From positions 1 to 16,028 of the forward strand of contig JAJZTU010000046.1 in the NCBI GenBank assembly GCA_021848765.1: a DNA stretch of 16,028 nt. The letters run 5' to 3'. Shown here piece by piece: positions 1 through 7,700 of the stretch (its first letter is position 1; each line of letters starts with the position of its first letter). Both the position numbers and the translations under genes were made by a program. The notes beneath the pieces were generated by a model. That model did not search any database. It had not been told where the DNA came from and saw nothing but the letters and a program-made list of their open reading frames with translations. The DNA comes from Bacillota bacterium. GTDB lineage: Bacteria; Bacillota; GCA-003054495; Carboxydocellales; JAJZTU01.

Positions 1-305
1 TTCTCATTCACCGGTTCCACCCCTTTTTTATAAACCCCTATAATGCATGATATTCAACATGGGCAGGTATTTTCCTCTATATTTTTAACAAAATTCTCTG
101 TTCTTAACAAAACTGAATTATGCAAAACGTGGAAACAGGAGTTTAATACTGGCAGCGGACCGGTTTGGTTTATGACAGAGGGTGTAAAACCTTAAAAAAA
201 ATTGAAAAAATGCGCTTTACTAAGCGTTGTGTCCTCTTTTAAGGACATATTTATTTAACAATCCTTAATTTTTACGGCCTTATTTTTTAATTTTATAAGT
301 TTTTT
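1..305. other. AT-rich intergenic stretch, no gene recognised
   Basis: No convincing coding frame is visible. At the left edge the minus strand reads a ribosome-binding-like AAGGGGTGG followed five bases later by GTG AAT GAG (start near position 14), so a minus-strand gene may begin here and leave the window; only four codons are visible, so this is a guess. Small hairpins are present at 213-226 (CGCTT/AAGCG) and 231-246 (GTCCT/AGGAC), but neither has a good T-tract. The sequence TTAACAAAA occurs twice near 87-110. Confidence 0.4.
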
Positions 306-335
306 TTGACTTAATCCTTTGTAATGTAATATACT
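306..335 (+). promoter_or_regulatory. sigma-A-type promoter of the AAA ATPase gene
   Basis: A -35 element TTGACT at 306-311 and a -10 element TATACT at 330-335 are separated by 18 bases, each one mismatch from consensus. Transcription would start near 342. A GGAG at 353-356 precedes the ATG at 367 by ten bases. The surrounding sequence is very AT-rich, which favours promoter activity but also makes chance matches more likely. Confidence 0.6.
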
Positions 336-366
336 GAAAGTAGGATTAAACTGGAGATGATATGGA

Positions 367-1665
367 ATGAAACGAAAAATAACCGAAAAGCTGATTCAGT
401 GGAGAAACCAGGGCTCAAACCGGCTGCCGCTGATACTCCATGGCGCACGGCAGGTAGGTAAAACCTATATTCTCGAGGATTACGGTTCAAGGTATTATAA
501 AAACACCGTCTATATTAACTTTGAGCAAACTCCGGCCATGAGATCCGTTTTTGACGGCGACCTGTCACCCGAAAGAATCGTACGTCTTTTGGAGTTGTCA
601 AGCAACAAACCAATTGTCCCAGGGGACACACTGGTTTTCTTTGACGAGATTCAAGCCTGTGAAAGGGCTTTGACATCATTGAAATATTTCTCGGAATCAG
701 CCGGCGAGTTCCATGTGGTAGCTGCCGGAAGCCTTCTCGGAGTTGCAATCAATCGAGAAAAGTTCTCCTTCCCCGTCGGAAAGGTACAGATGGAAACCCT
801 TTATCCATTTGATTTTGAGGAATATCTATGGGCTCTTGGCAAGGAAAGCCTGGCACAGGAAATCCGGTACTGCTTCGAGCATGACCTTCCGCTTGTTGAA
901 TTACTACACGAACAGGCACTGGAGCTATACAAAAGCTACCTCTGCACCGGCGGAATGCCTGCAGCCATTGTAGAATATGCAGCATCTCAAAAGCTTCTAA
1001 AAATCCCTGAAATACAGAACAATATACTGAATGCTTATTTTGCAGATATGGCAAAGTATGCTACACCCTCTGAAAGTGTAAAGGCCCGGAATGCTTTTGA
1101 TTCAATCCCTGCACAGCTTGCCAAGGAAAACCGTAAATTCCAGTACAAGGTTCTGAAGAAAGGGGCCAGTGCTACCCATTTTGGTGTGGCTATTGACTGG
1201 CTTTGCAGCAGCGGGCTTGTTCTCAAATGCAGGAGAATCGAACATGGAAAAATGCCGCCTGCGGCATTCATTGATTTGAGCGCCTTCAAGCTCTATATGG
1301 CTGATACCGGTCTCTTGCTTGCCAAATCAGGAATGCCTGCTCAGACGGTCATACTGTCAGCAGACAATGCAAATGATTTTAAAGGGGCTGTGACGGAGAA
1401 TTATGCTGCACAGGCTTTGGCGTCGAATGGATACGAGCTTTTCTACTGGGAATCGGAATCCAAAGCTGAAATTGATTTCGTGATTGTGCGTGATGGCGAA
1501 GTAATTCCCGTTGAGGTTAAATCTGCTTTGCATAATCGTTCAAAAAGCCTTAGCGTATATGTTTCCAAATACAACCCGCCCTATTCCATTCGCCTGTCTG
1601 CAAGGAACTTCGGGTTCGAAAACAATATAAAATCCGTACCTCTTTACGCAGCTTTTGCGATTTAA
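367..1665 (+). CDS. AAA_14/DUF4143-type ATP-binding protein
   Basis: This 432-residue protein belongs to a widespread family of stand-alone prokaryotic ATPases with an N-terminal AAA_14 domain and a C-terminal DUF4143 domain. Walker A is GARQVGKT at residues 26-33 and Walker B is LVFFDEIQ at 89-96, followed by an AAGSLLG sensor-like stretch near 119-125. The C-terminal part (about 200-432) carries E368-x-D370 and E383-V-K385, the spacing seen in PD-(D/E)XK-like folds of this family. No cellular role is established for most members; links to DNA or defence functions are speculation. Length is normal. The ATG at 367 is preceded by GGAG and a good promoter, and the gene ends in its own terminator, so it is monocistronic. 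It converges on the reductase operon and appears functionally unrelated to it. Confidence 0.88.
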   Translation: MKRKITEKLIQWRNQGSNRLPLILHGARQVGKTYILEDYGSRYYKNTVYINFEQTPAMRSVFDGDLSPERIVRLLELSSNKPIVPGDTLVFFDEIQACERALTSLKYFSESAGEFHVVAAGSLLGVAINREKFSFPVGKVQMETLYPFDFEEYLWALGKESLAQEIRYCFEHDLPLVELLHEQALELYKSYLCTGGMPAAIVEYAASQKLLKIPEIQNNILNAYFADMAKYATPSESVKARNAFDSIPAQLAKENRKFQYKVLKKGASATHFGVAIDWLCSSGLVLKCRRIEHGKMPPAAFIDLSAFKLYMADTGLLLAKSGMPAQTVILSADNANDFKGAVTENYAAQALASNGYELFYWESESKAEIDFVIVRDGEVIPVEVKSALHNRSKSLSVYVSKYNPPYSIRLSARNFGFENNIKSVPLYAAFAI

Positions 1666-1678
1666 AAGTTTCAGATTT

Positions 1679-1713
1679 AAACCCATCGGCAACTAATCCG
1701 ATGGGTTTTTCTT
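1679..1713 (+). terminator. rho-independent terminator after the AAA ATPase gene
   Basis: An 11-bp perfect stem (AAACCCATCGG at 1679-1689, CCGATGGGTTT at 1698-1708) encloses an eight-base loop and runs into TTTTTCTT. It starts 13 bases after the stop codon. Because the stem lies between convergent genes it may also stop transcripts of the reductase operon arriving on the minus strand, although the T-tract in that direction is only three bases. Confidence 0.9.
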
Positions 1714-1740
1714 AGTAGTTCCCTCCTGTCTATACCCCCA

Positions 1741-4203
1741 TTAGAACAGGTCATCCAGGTCATCATTACCTTCAGGCAGCTTGCCGTGTTCCTGCAGATA
1801 CTGCTGGATGAGCTGGCTTTCCCGCTGGGTAAACATGGGGTCTTCTACGTAGCCGAAGTAGCCGGCCTTTTTGTTATCCAGTTGTTCCTCCAGGGCTTCC
1901 CGCAGGTTGGCAGTTCCTACTATACTTATCACATTTTTGTCCGCATCCAATAGTTGGAATACCCCGTCGGTGGCGGGTACCTGGGCTACTGCCTCTGCAT
2001 TAAACTTTAACCACTTATCCGGCGGCCTGGGCACTTCCCGGATCTGCAGCCTTAAGTGGCAATTGAGACAGCGGGCCGCTTCGTCATTGGCCATCTCTTC
2101 AAACATACCCACTTCTACTTCCACAAAGGCTGTGTCCAGCAGTTCCTCAGGTCGACACTCACAGTTACAGGCCGTTTGGGTGCTCTTTTGCCAAGGCCGC
2201 TTGGTGGAGCCTGCTCTTCTGGCACCGGCAAAATCTTCATCTCTGCCTATCCAGGGGTTTGGCGCCTGATACTCTACCAGTGTTTCGCTGATATCACCGT
2301 TACCCCCCAGGAACTGGTCTATGGCAGAGGCGGCCTTACGACCCTGAGCTATAGCCTCGATTACCGAAGCCGGGCCTAAGACGGCGTCCCCACCGGCATA
2401 GACTCCGCGCTTGTTGGTAGCCAGATTTTCCGGGCTGACCTGCAGGGTGCCCCTGTTTACCTTTAGCCCAAAGCCCTCCGGTATATCCGGACTTTGACCA
2501 ATGGCGGTTATCAGGTTATCAAAGGTTAAGCTGAATTCACTTCCCGCTACTGGAACAGGCCTGCGCCGGCCGCTGGCATCCGGCTGACCCAACTCCATCC
2601 GCTGGCATTCTACTTGTAGTCCATTGCCGTCTGCGGTAATTTTGGCCGGTATGGTTAAAAATTCAAACTTAACTCCTTCATGAAGGGCCTCGGCTACTTC
2701 TTCGTCATGGGCCGGCATCTCTTCCCTGGTCCGCCGGTATAATACTGTTACCTCAGCTGCTCCAAGTCTAACTGCCGTTCTCGCGGCATCCATTGCTACG
2801 TTGCCACCGCCAACTACAGCCACTCTTTTACCGATAGCGTACTTTTCCCGCAGGCTTACTTCTCTTAAAAAGGTTACCCCTTCTAAAACCCCGGGGCTGT
2901 CTTCCCCCGGTACTCCCAGGGCCGAACCTTTGTGAGCTCCAACCGCTACAAATACTGCTTGATAACCGTCATTAAACAGGCCGTCCAGAGACTCAATTTT
3001 ATGTCCGGTTTGAATTTCTACCCCGGTTTCCTGGATGTCGGCTATTTCTCCATCCAGTACCGTCTGGGGCAGCCGATAGTCAGGAATGCCTAACCTGAGC
3101 ATTCCACCGGCTTTGGGTCCGGCTTCATACACTGTTACCCCATGACCTTTTATTGCTAAATAGTTGGCTGCGGTTAAGCCGGCAGGGCCTGAACCAATTA
3201 CCGCTACTTTTTTATTAGTTGCCGGAGCTAGCTTTCGGCCGGTCTTCCAGCTACTGCCCCCATTATCCGCTGCAGACCGTTTCAGCCGGCAAATGGCTAC
3301 CGGTTCGTTCACTTTGCCCCGGCGGCACACATCCTCACATGGGTGGAAACAAACCCGGCCCAGGGTAGCGGGGAAAGGCACCTTTTCCCTGACGACGGCC
3401 AGGGCTTTGTCAAAACTGCCATTAGCTACATAACCTACATAACGGGGAATATCTACTCCGGCCGGACAGCGGTGGGTACAAGGCACCAGGTTTGCTTCCC
3501 GTTCACCACCCTTCATATCCTTATCCATCAACGCTCCGGTGGGACAAACTTCCACACAGGCTGTACAGAATTTACAGCCGGAGTCAGCCAGGTTACCCGC
3601 CCTTGCCCGTACCAAACTGAGTCCCTCCTGTTCATAGGCTTCCAATGCATCTACACCCCGAAGCTCCTTACAGGCTCTCAGACAGCGCCGGCAGCCGATG
3701 CACAGGTTGTAATCCCTGGTGAACAGGGGCTCCTCGCCAAACTTGGGTAAATCCTGGTATACATACCGCCCCAGATCTTCCCGGAGGCCTATATATTCTA
3801 CTAACCTTTCAATTTCACATTTGCCCAGGCGTTGGCAGCAGCGTTCGTTTACTGCAACATTGCTGGAACATTGGGTCCGGCTGCAGCCTGCCTTTTGGGC
3901 ACAGGTGAGACAAGCATGGGGATGATTGAGGAGTATGGCCGACAATTTATCTTTCCGAATGTTCTTGACCCTGTCCGTACCTGTCTGGACCACCATGCCG
4001 TTGACGGCCTTGATTTCACAGGCAGCAAGCAGTTCCGAACCTACTTCCACTGTGCAAATACCGCATTCTCCGCCCGGAATTAGGTCCGGGTGGGCACACA
4101 GGGTGGGAACATAAATCCCTGCTTCCTGGGCCGCTTGGAGAATTGTTGCTCCCTCTGTTACCTGGATTGTTTTTCCGTCTATACTCAAGGAGATTGTACT
4201 CAT
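1741..4203 (-). CDS. NuoG-like/GltD-like fused iron-sulfur flavoprotein, probable NAD(P)H:ferredoxin oxidoreductase
   Basis: This 820-residue multidomain electron-transfer protein closes the reductase operon. Residues 1-80 are a [2Fe-2S] domain (C36, C47, C50, C62). A NuoG-type His-Cys3 motif follows (H94, C98, C101, C107), then two ferredoxin-type [4Fe-4S] motifs (C168/C171/C174/C178 and C210/C213/C216/C220). Residues ~240-635 form a GltD/NfnB-like oxidoreductase with an N-terminal Cys cluster (~242-305), FAD motif GSGPAG at 337-342 and NAD(P)H motif GGGNVA at 465-470. The C-terminal 185 residues add C679, C681, C683, C712 and C715 and end in an acidic tail (DDLDDLF). GGGGTGG precedes the ATG, and the ferredoxin gene lies only 13 bases upstream. 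Role inferred from context: transfer of NAD(P)H electrons to ferredoxin for the benzoyl-CoA reductase, like BzdV of betaproteobacterial bzd clusters. Electron bifurcation cannot be excluded. Confidence 0.85.
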   Translation of the reverse strand: MSTISLSIDGKTIQVTEGATILQAAQEAGIYVPTLCAHPDLIPGGECGICTVEVGSELLAACEIKAVNGMVVQTGTDRVKNIRKDKLSAILLNHPHACLTCAQKAGCSRTQCSSNVAVNERCCQRLGKCEIERLVEYIGLREDLGRYVYQDLPKFGEEPLFTRDYNLCIGCRRCLRACKELRGVDALEAYEQEGLSLVRARAGNLADSGCKFCTACVEVCPTGALMDKDMKGGEREANLVPCTHRCPAGVDIPRYVGYVANGSFDKALAVVREKVPFPATLGRVCFHPCEDVCRRGKVNEPVAICRLKRSAADNGGSSWKTGRKLAPATNKKVAVIGSGPAGLTAANYLAIKGHGVTVYEAGPKAGGMLRLGIPDYRLPQTVLDGEIADIQETGVEIQTGHKIESLDGLFNDGYQAVFVAVGAHKGSALGVPGEDSPGVLEGVTFLREVSLREKYAIGKRVAVVGGGNVAMDAARTAVRLGAAEVTVLYRRTREEMPAHDEEVAEALHEGVKFEFLTIPAKITADGNGLQVECQRMELGQPDASGRRRPVPVAGSEFSLTFDNLITAIGQSPDIPEGFGLKVNRGTLQVSPENLATNKRGVYAGGDAVLGPASVIEAIAQGRKAASAIDQFLGGNGDISETLVEYQAPNPWIGRDEDFAGARRAGSTKRPWQKSTQTACNCECRPEELLDTAFVEVEVGMFEEMANDEAARCLNCHLRLQIREVPRPPDKWLKFNAEAVAQVPATDGVFQLLDADKNVISIVGTANLREALEEQLDNKKAGYFGYVEDPMFTQRESQLIQQYLQEHGKLPEGNDDLDDLF

Positions 4204-4216
4204 TTAATCCACCCCT

Positions 4217-4501
4217 CTACCATGAGTGAGTGATGCCCCTGGGTTTGCAAGCCGCCTGGCAGGGGAGTAGCTCCGGTCTGCCGGTGGTGGGTTTACAGGC
4301 AGCACAAGTCATTTTAATTTTATTGCGCTCACTGGCTTTTACTGCAGCAACTTCGTCATCCCAGTCATCCACCATCATTTCGAAGATTTGCCCGGGGCAG
4401 CTTTCCAAACACCCTTTTTCACTGCAGGTGGTACACTTATCAGTATCAATGCTGATGTAAAATTCTCCTGACCCATCTTTATATCCATAGTTGGCTATCA
4501 T
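4217..4501 (-). CDS. small 2[4Fe-4S] ferredoxin-like protein
   Basis: This 94-residue protein has eight cysteines in two groups. The first is C-x2-C-x4-C-x3-C-P, near residues 23-36. The second is C-x2-C-x11-C-x3-C-K-P, near 66-87. These could bind two [4Fe-4S] clusters, but both spacings depart from the ordinary C-x2-C-x2-C-x3-C-P motif. The 11-residue gap recalls, and exceeds, the insert of Alvin-type ferredoxins. The gene sits directly after the activase genes, where bzdM (ferredoxin) sits in Azoarcus bzd clusters, so it is the likely immediate electron donor to the reductase. I chose the ATG at 4501 because GGGTGAG lies four bases upstream; an in-frame GTG at 4510 has no comparable site. 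It could instead be a dedicated subunit of the downstream flavoprotein. Confidence 0.75.
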   Translation of the reverse strand: MIANYGYKDGSGEFYISIDTDKCTTCSEKGCLESCPGQIFEMMVDDWDDEVAAVKASERNKIKMTCAACKPTTGRPELLPCQAACKPRGITHSW

Positions 4502-4524
4502 AAATCTCACCCACTTATTAGTAA

Positions 4525-5412
4525 CTATTTGGCGACTTTGGCGCTTTTTTCAACTAAAGCCTTGGCAAAGAGCGCTCCACCAAGAGCACCGGCGATTTGG
4601 GTGTCATACTTAGGTGTCAGAGCCTGAACTCCCAGCAGTTTCTCAATCCGCTTTACCACACCGGGGTTCTTGGCAATTCCACCGGTGATGGCGAAATCCA
4701 ATTCCATGCCGTTCCGCTCCAGCAGGCTCACTACCCGGCTGGCCATTGCTGAACAGTAGGCAGCAAGTACTTTCTCCTTGGACCATCCTGCGCGCAGCAG
4801 TCCGGTTGCTTCTGTCTTGGCAAATACCACGCAGGTGCTGGACACCGGGTCGGGCTCAGTCTCAACATTAAAGGACATATCTCCTACATCTTCGATGGAA
4901 ACTGCCAGCAGGTTTGCGAACACTTCCATCCCCCGTCCGGTACCGGCTGCACACTTGTCATTCATCAGGAAGGAGGTTACCTTACCTTTATCGTCACAGT
5001 GAATGGCTTTACAGTCCTGGCCACCCATATCCAGCAAAGTCCTTACGGAAGGTCCGTACATGAAGTTTGCTCCCCGGGCGTGGCAGGCAATCTCGGTTAC
5101 TGCCTTGTTGGCAAAGGGTACGTTGACCCGGCCATATCCGGTACCTACTGTAAAGTTAATATCCTGAAGGGTGAGTCCGGTGCCTTCCATTGCCCAGTTG
5201 ATTGCGTTCAAAGCGGAACTGGGGCTGTCCGAACCGGTCCGCATGCTGGCATAAGCATACAACTGGCCGTCTACACAGATAACTGCCTGGGAACTGGTAG
5301 AACCAACGTCCACACCTGCCGTTACCAGACCACCTTTCCAGTCCGGAATTTCAGGGTTCTTCCAGTTATATTCTTTCCATCTCCAATACTCTTTTTGTTG
5401 GTTTTCACTCAT
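4525..5412 (-). CDS. bzdQ: benzoyl-CoA reductase activase subunit Q (BcrA/BzdQ/HgdC family)
   Basis: This 295-residue ASKHA-fold ATPase forms the electron-activating half of a class I benzoyl-CoA reductase together with the P subunit. It binds ATP and contributes to an inter-subunit [4Fe-4S] cluster. The phosphate-1 motif GVDVGSTSSQAV is at 33-44, DMGGQDCKAI at 128-137, and the cluster cysteines are C154 (DKCAAGTG) and C194 (STCVVFAKTEA). A GGIAKN motif lies near 244. The aromatic-rich extension in the first ~28 residues (WRWKEYNWKNP) is unusual for HgdC-type activators and resembles bzd-type Q subunits. ACAGGAGG precedes the ATG. A 132-base gap separates it from the P gene, the longest gap in the operon. 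A 2-hydroxyacyl-CoA dehydratase activator is the main alternative, but the presence of two different activase genes argues against that. Confidence 0.85.
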   Translation of the reverse strand: MSENQQKEYWRWKEYNWKNPEIPDWKGGLVTAGVDVGSTSSQAVICVDGQLYAYASMRTGSDSPSSALNAINWAMEGTGLTLQDINFTVGTGYGRVNVPFANKAVTEIACHARGANFMYGPSVRTLLDMGGQDCKAIHCDDKGKVTSFLMNDKCAAGTGRGMEVFANLLAVSIEDVGDMSFNVETEPDPVSSTCVVFAKTEATGLLRAGWSKEKVLAAYCSAMASRVVSLLERNGMELDFAITGGIAKNPGVVKRIEKLLGVQALTPKYDTQIAGALGGALFAKALVEKSAKVAK

Positions 5413-5485
5413 GGTTAGAACCTCCTGTTCATTTCAAACTAACTTCCCTCTTTGGCCGAAAAATTTTTAATTCGGGTCGGATATA

Positions 5486-5510
5486 GGCTGGGGCATTCCT
5501 CGCCCCGGCT
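5486..5510. other. hairpin in the gap between the two activase genes
   Basis: GGGGC at 5490-5494 pairs with GCCCC at 5502-5506 around a seven-base loop, and outer bases add two further pairs after a mismatch. It lies within the only sizeable gap (5413-5544) inside the operon. No T-tract follows in the direction of transcription, so it is not a good terminator. It could be an mRNA processing or stability element. Confidence 0.3.
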
Positions 5511-5544
5511 GCGCAATTCCAGAGTGTGGTTTGTAATTAAAGTT

Positions 5545-6315
5545 TTAGGCAATTTCGGTTGCGTAAATGGCGGCTCCTAATGCGCTTACGTAATCGGGAT
5601 CTTCAGGAACTGTAATGTCTTTGGCCAGGTCATCCTTCAGGGACTGGACCAGACCTATGTTACGGGCAGGACCACCGATGAGGCCGAGGTCATCTACCAT
5701 ACCAACCCGGCGGACCATGGAGCTTACCCGGTTGGAAATACCGTCATGTACTGCCCGGGCAATATCTTCCTTGGCGGTTTGCTGGTGAATCAGGGATACT
5801 ACCTCAGACTCGGCAAACACCACGCACTGGGCGTTCATGGGAACTTCCTTGCTGTACTTCATGGATAGGGGACCCATTTCTTCAACAGTTGTCTGCAGTG
5901 CACGGGACATGGATTCTACAAAGGAACCGGCGCCGGCGGCACATTTCTCATTCACCGCAAAGTCGGCAATTTTGCCATCAGGATTCAGCTTAATGGCCCG
6001 GCCTTCCTCAGCTCCCAGGTCAATTACCGTATTTACATTAGGCATCAGGAATTTAGCGCCCCGGGCAGCAGAACCTACCTCGGTCACATTGTCCTTAGCA
6101 AATTTTACTTCCACCCGGCCCACTCCGGTAGAAGCCACCGCTGCTACATCAGCGGCAGTCACCCCTGCATCCTTCAGGGCTAATTCATATGCCTTGGTAG
6201 CAGATTCGTTGGCGTCAAAGCCGGTGAGAATCAAGCTTTTGCCGATTACCTTTCCGTCTTTTAATACCACTGCTTTAGTGTTTTTGTTTCCACTGTCTAC
6301 ACCAACAGTAATCAT
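5545..6315 (-). CDS. bzdP: benzoyl-CoA reductase activase subunit P (BcrD/BzdP family)
   Basis: This is the second, smaller ASKHA activase subunit (256 residues), starting with GVDSGNKNTKAVV at 5-17. The cluster cysteines are C125 (EKCAAGAG) and C164 (AQCVVFAES). Where the Q subunit has GGQD, this protein has GAEEGRA at 101-107, as in the D/P lineage of benzoyl-CoA reductases, so the activase is a heterodimer rather than the homodimer of 2-hydroxyglutaryl-CoA dehydratase. The pair would hydrolyse ATP per electron delivered to N/O. AGGAGG lies seven bases before the ATG. It follows the O gene by 41 bases. Acetate kinase shares this fold, but the paired cysteines and the neighbours rule it out. 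Assignment of P versus Q rests on the GGQD/GAEE difference and on length. Confidence 0.83.
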   Translation of the reverse strand: MITVGVDSGNKNTKAVVLKDGKVIGKSLILTGFDANESATKAYELALKDAGVTAADVAAVASTGVGRVEVKFAKDNVTEVGSAARGAKFLMPNVNTVIDLGAEEGRAIKLNPDGKIADFAVNEKCAAGAGSFVESMSRALQTTVEEMGPLSMKYSKEVPMNAQCVVFAESEVVSLIHQQTAKEDIARAVHDGISNRVSSMVRRVGMVDDLGLIGGPARNIGLVQSLKDDLAKDITVPEDPDYVSALGAAIYATEIA

Positions 6316-6356
6316 TAGACTTACCTCCTTATAAGATCACTTGTATTGCCAAACTA

Positions 6357-7670
6357 TTACTTAAATACACCCTTTTTCACGTTCATGCTTTCCATGAAGG
6401 CATCTACCCTGGCCATGGTCATAACTTCATCGAATTCCCGCTCATCGCCCATGTTGCCCTCGAAGGTCATTACCGGGAATCCGGCTTTTAAGAGACCCAG
6501 GCGGTTCTCGGCGATTCCAATACTTAAGCCTTCACAACCACGGTTATAGTGTAACATTACTCCGTCAAGCTGCCATTCCTTAGCAATGCGAACCATCATC
6601 TCGGTCTTTAGTTTAGGATGATAGAAGTGCTGCCATTCGGGCTTGGAAAGGTTCCAATCCACCATAATTTCCAATGCTTGCTGCCTGGTTTTAATTTCAA
6701 TGCCTTTTTGCATCGGAGTTGTCCGGGGACCCCAAGTTCCATCTTCTTTGACTTCGAAGATACCTTCCAGACCAAAGGTGTATATGGAACCTACTGATAC
6801 AGCGCCATATTGCTCCAGGTAACGGAAAACTTTCAGGAATGCCCATGGCGGCTGAGTGTCAGACATCAGGCGGACCTGCTCATTGCCTACAGCGGCAATT
6901 CCCCGGGCTACCCGATCTTTTACTTCTAATAGCAGTTCATCATAGAAGTCGGCAACTTCACCGGAAGCTTTATTCAAAGTAGCTAATACATATAAGGAAT
7001 ACATAGTCTTCTCATCGAGAGGAGCGGGCTTCACCTTGTTCTCACAGCAGATTGCTGCCCAGGTGGAAGTGCTCCGGCACTCGTTCTTTACTGCTTCGAT
7101 TAACAATTCGTCATCGTATTTCCGACCGGTGGTTTTCTTCAGAAATTCAATCCCCTCCTGGAGTTGGTCCACGATGTACTTGATTTTCTCAGGGGTTACA
7201 TCCTTATAGGGACCGGCGGCAACGTCAACGCTGTACATGGGGATTCCGCCTTCCAGGTCGGAAACTACCTGATACCATTTAGAGTGGCTGCAGCAGATAT
7301 GGTCTTGCCAGATAAAGTCCGGACGGGGATAGCCCCCACCATAGGGATACTTGTCGACGAGGATTGAACCCCAGTATAATCTCATGTAGGCACACAGGTC
7401 ACGGGCATATCCTGCATTTTCTGCAGCCTCCAGGCACTCCTTAGCCAATTCCTTGTTGAAAGCGATTGTTGCGCCATAAGGTTCACTGGTCAGGTTCGAA
7501 ACATCCCGGCCTAAACCGGCGGGAACCGCATCGAAGCTCCACGCTCCGCCAACCCAGCGAAGACCGCCTTTCTCATGGGCATCCCTGTAGTTCTTATAAT
7601 AATTATCCCGGATCTCTTTAGCCTTACCCCATAACTTGAGGGGTTCGGTCGGGTATTTTTGCTTGCTCAT
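6357..7670 (-). CDS. bzdO: benzoyl-CoA reductase catalytic subunit O (BcrB/BzdO family)
   Basis: This 437-residue member of the HgdA/HgdB (2-hydroxyacyl-CoA dehydratase D-component) family has the length of BzdO/BcrB. With BzdN it would form the substrate-reducing module, which holds [4Fe-4S] clusters and binds benzoyl-CoA. Visible motifs are GLGRDVSNLTSEPYGA at 52-67, a double cysteine C126-C127 in WQDHICCSHSKW, and C379 in HYNRGCEGLS; C93, C126/C127 and C379 are candidate cluster ligands. The DFIWQD and NRGCEG surroundings are shared by ring-reducing family members. The start is an ATG preceded by GGAGG, 30 bases after the N gene. The operon position second after N matches bzdNOPQ. The exact substrate could be a substituted or different aryl-CoA ester. 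Confidence 0.85.
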   Translation of the reverse strand: MSKQKYPTEPLKLWGKAKEIRDNYYKNYRDAHEKGGLRWVGGAWSFDAVPAGLGRDVSNLTSEPYGATIAFNKELAKECLEAAENAGYARDLCAYMRLYWGSILVDKYPYGGGYPRPDFIWQDHICCSHSKWYQVVSDLEGGIPMYSVDVAAGPYKDVTPEKIKYIVDQLQEGIEFLKKTTGRKYDDELLIEAVKNECRSTSTWAAICCENKVKPAPLDEKTMYSLYVLATLNKASGEVADFYDELLLEVKDRVARGIAAVGNEQVRLMSDTQPPWAFLKVFRYLEQYGAVSVGSIYTFGLEGIFEVKEDGTWGPRTTPMQKGIEIKTRQQALEIMVDWNLSKPEWQHFYHPKLKTEMMVRIAKEWQLDGVMLHYNRGCEGLSIGIAENRLGLLKAGFPVMTFEGNMGDEREFDEVMTMARVDAFMESMNVKKGVFK

Positions 7671-7700
7671 GGTTTAACCTCCTTCGGCTTCATATTTATC

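Noticed and set aside
5545..6315. Acetate kinase or a generic BadF/BadG ATPase
   Set aside because: The fold is shared, but the two cluster cysteines (C125, C164) and the neighbouring N, O and Q genes identify an aryl-CoA reductase activase subunit.
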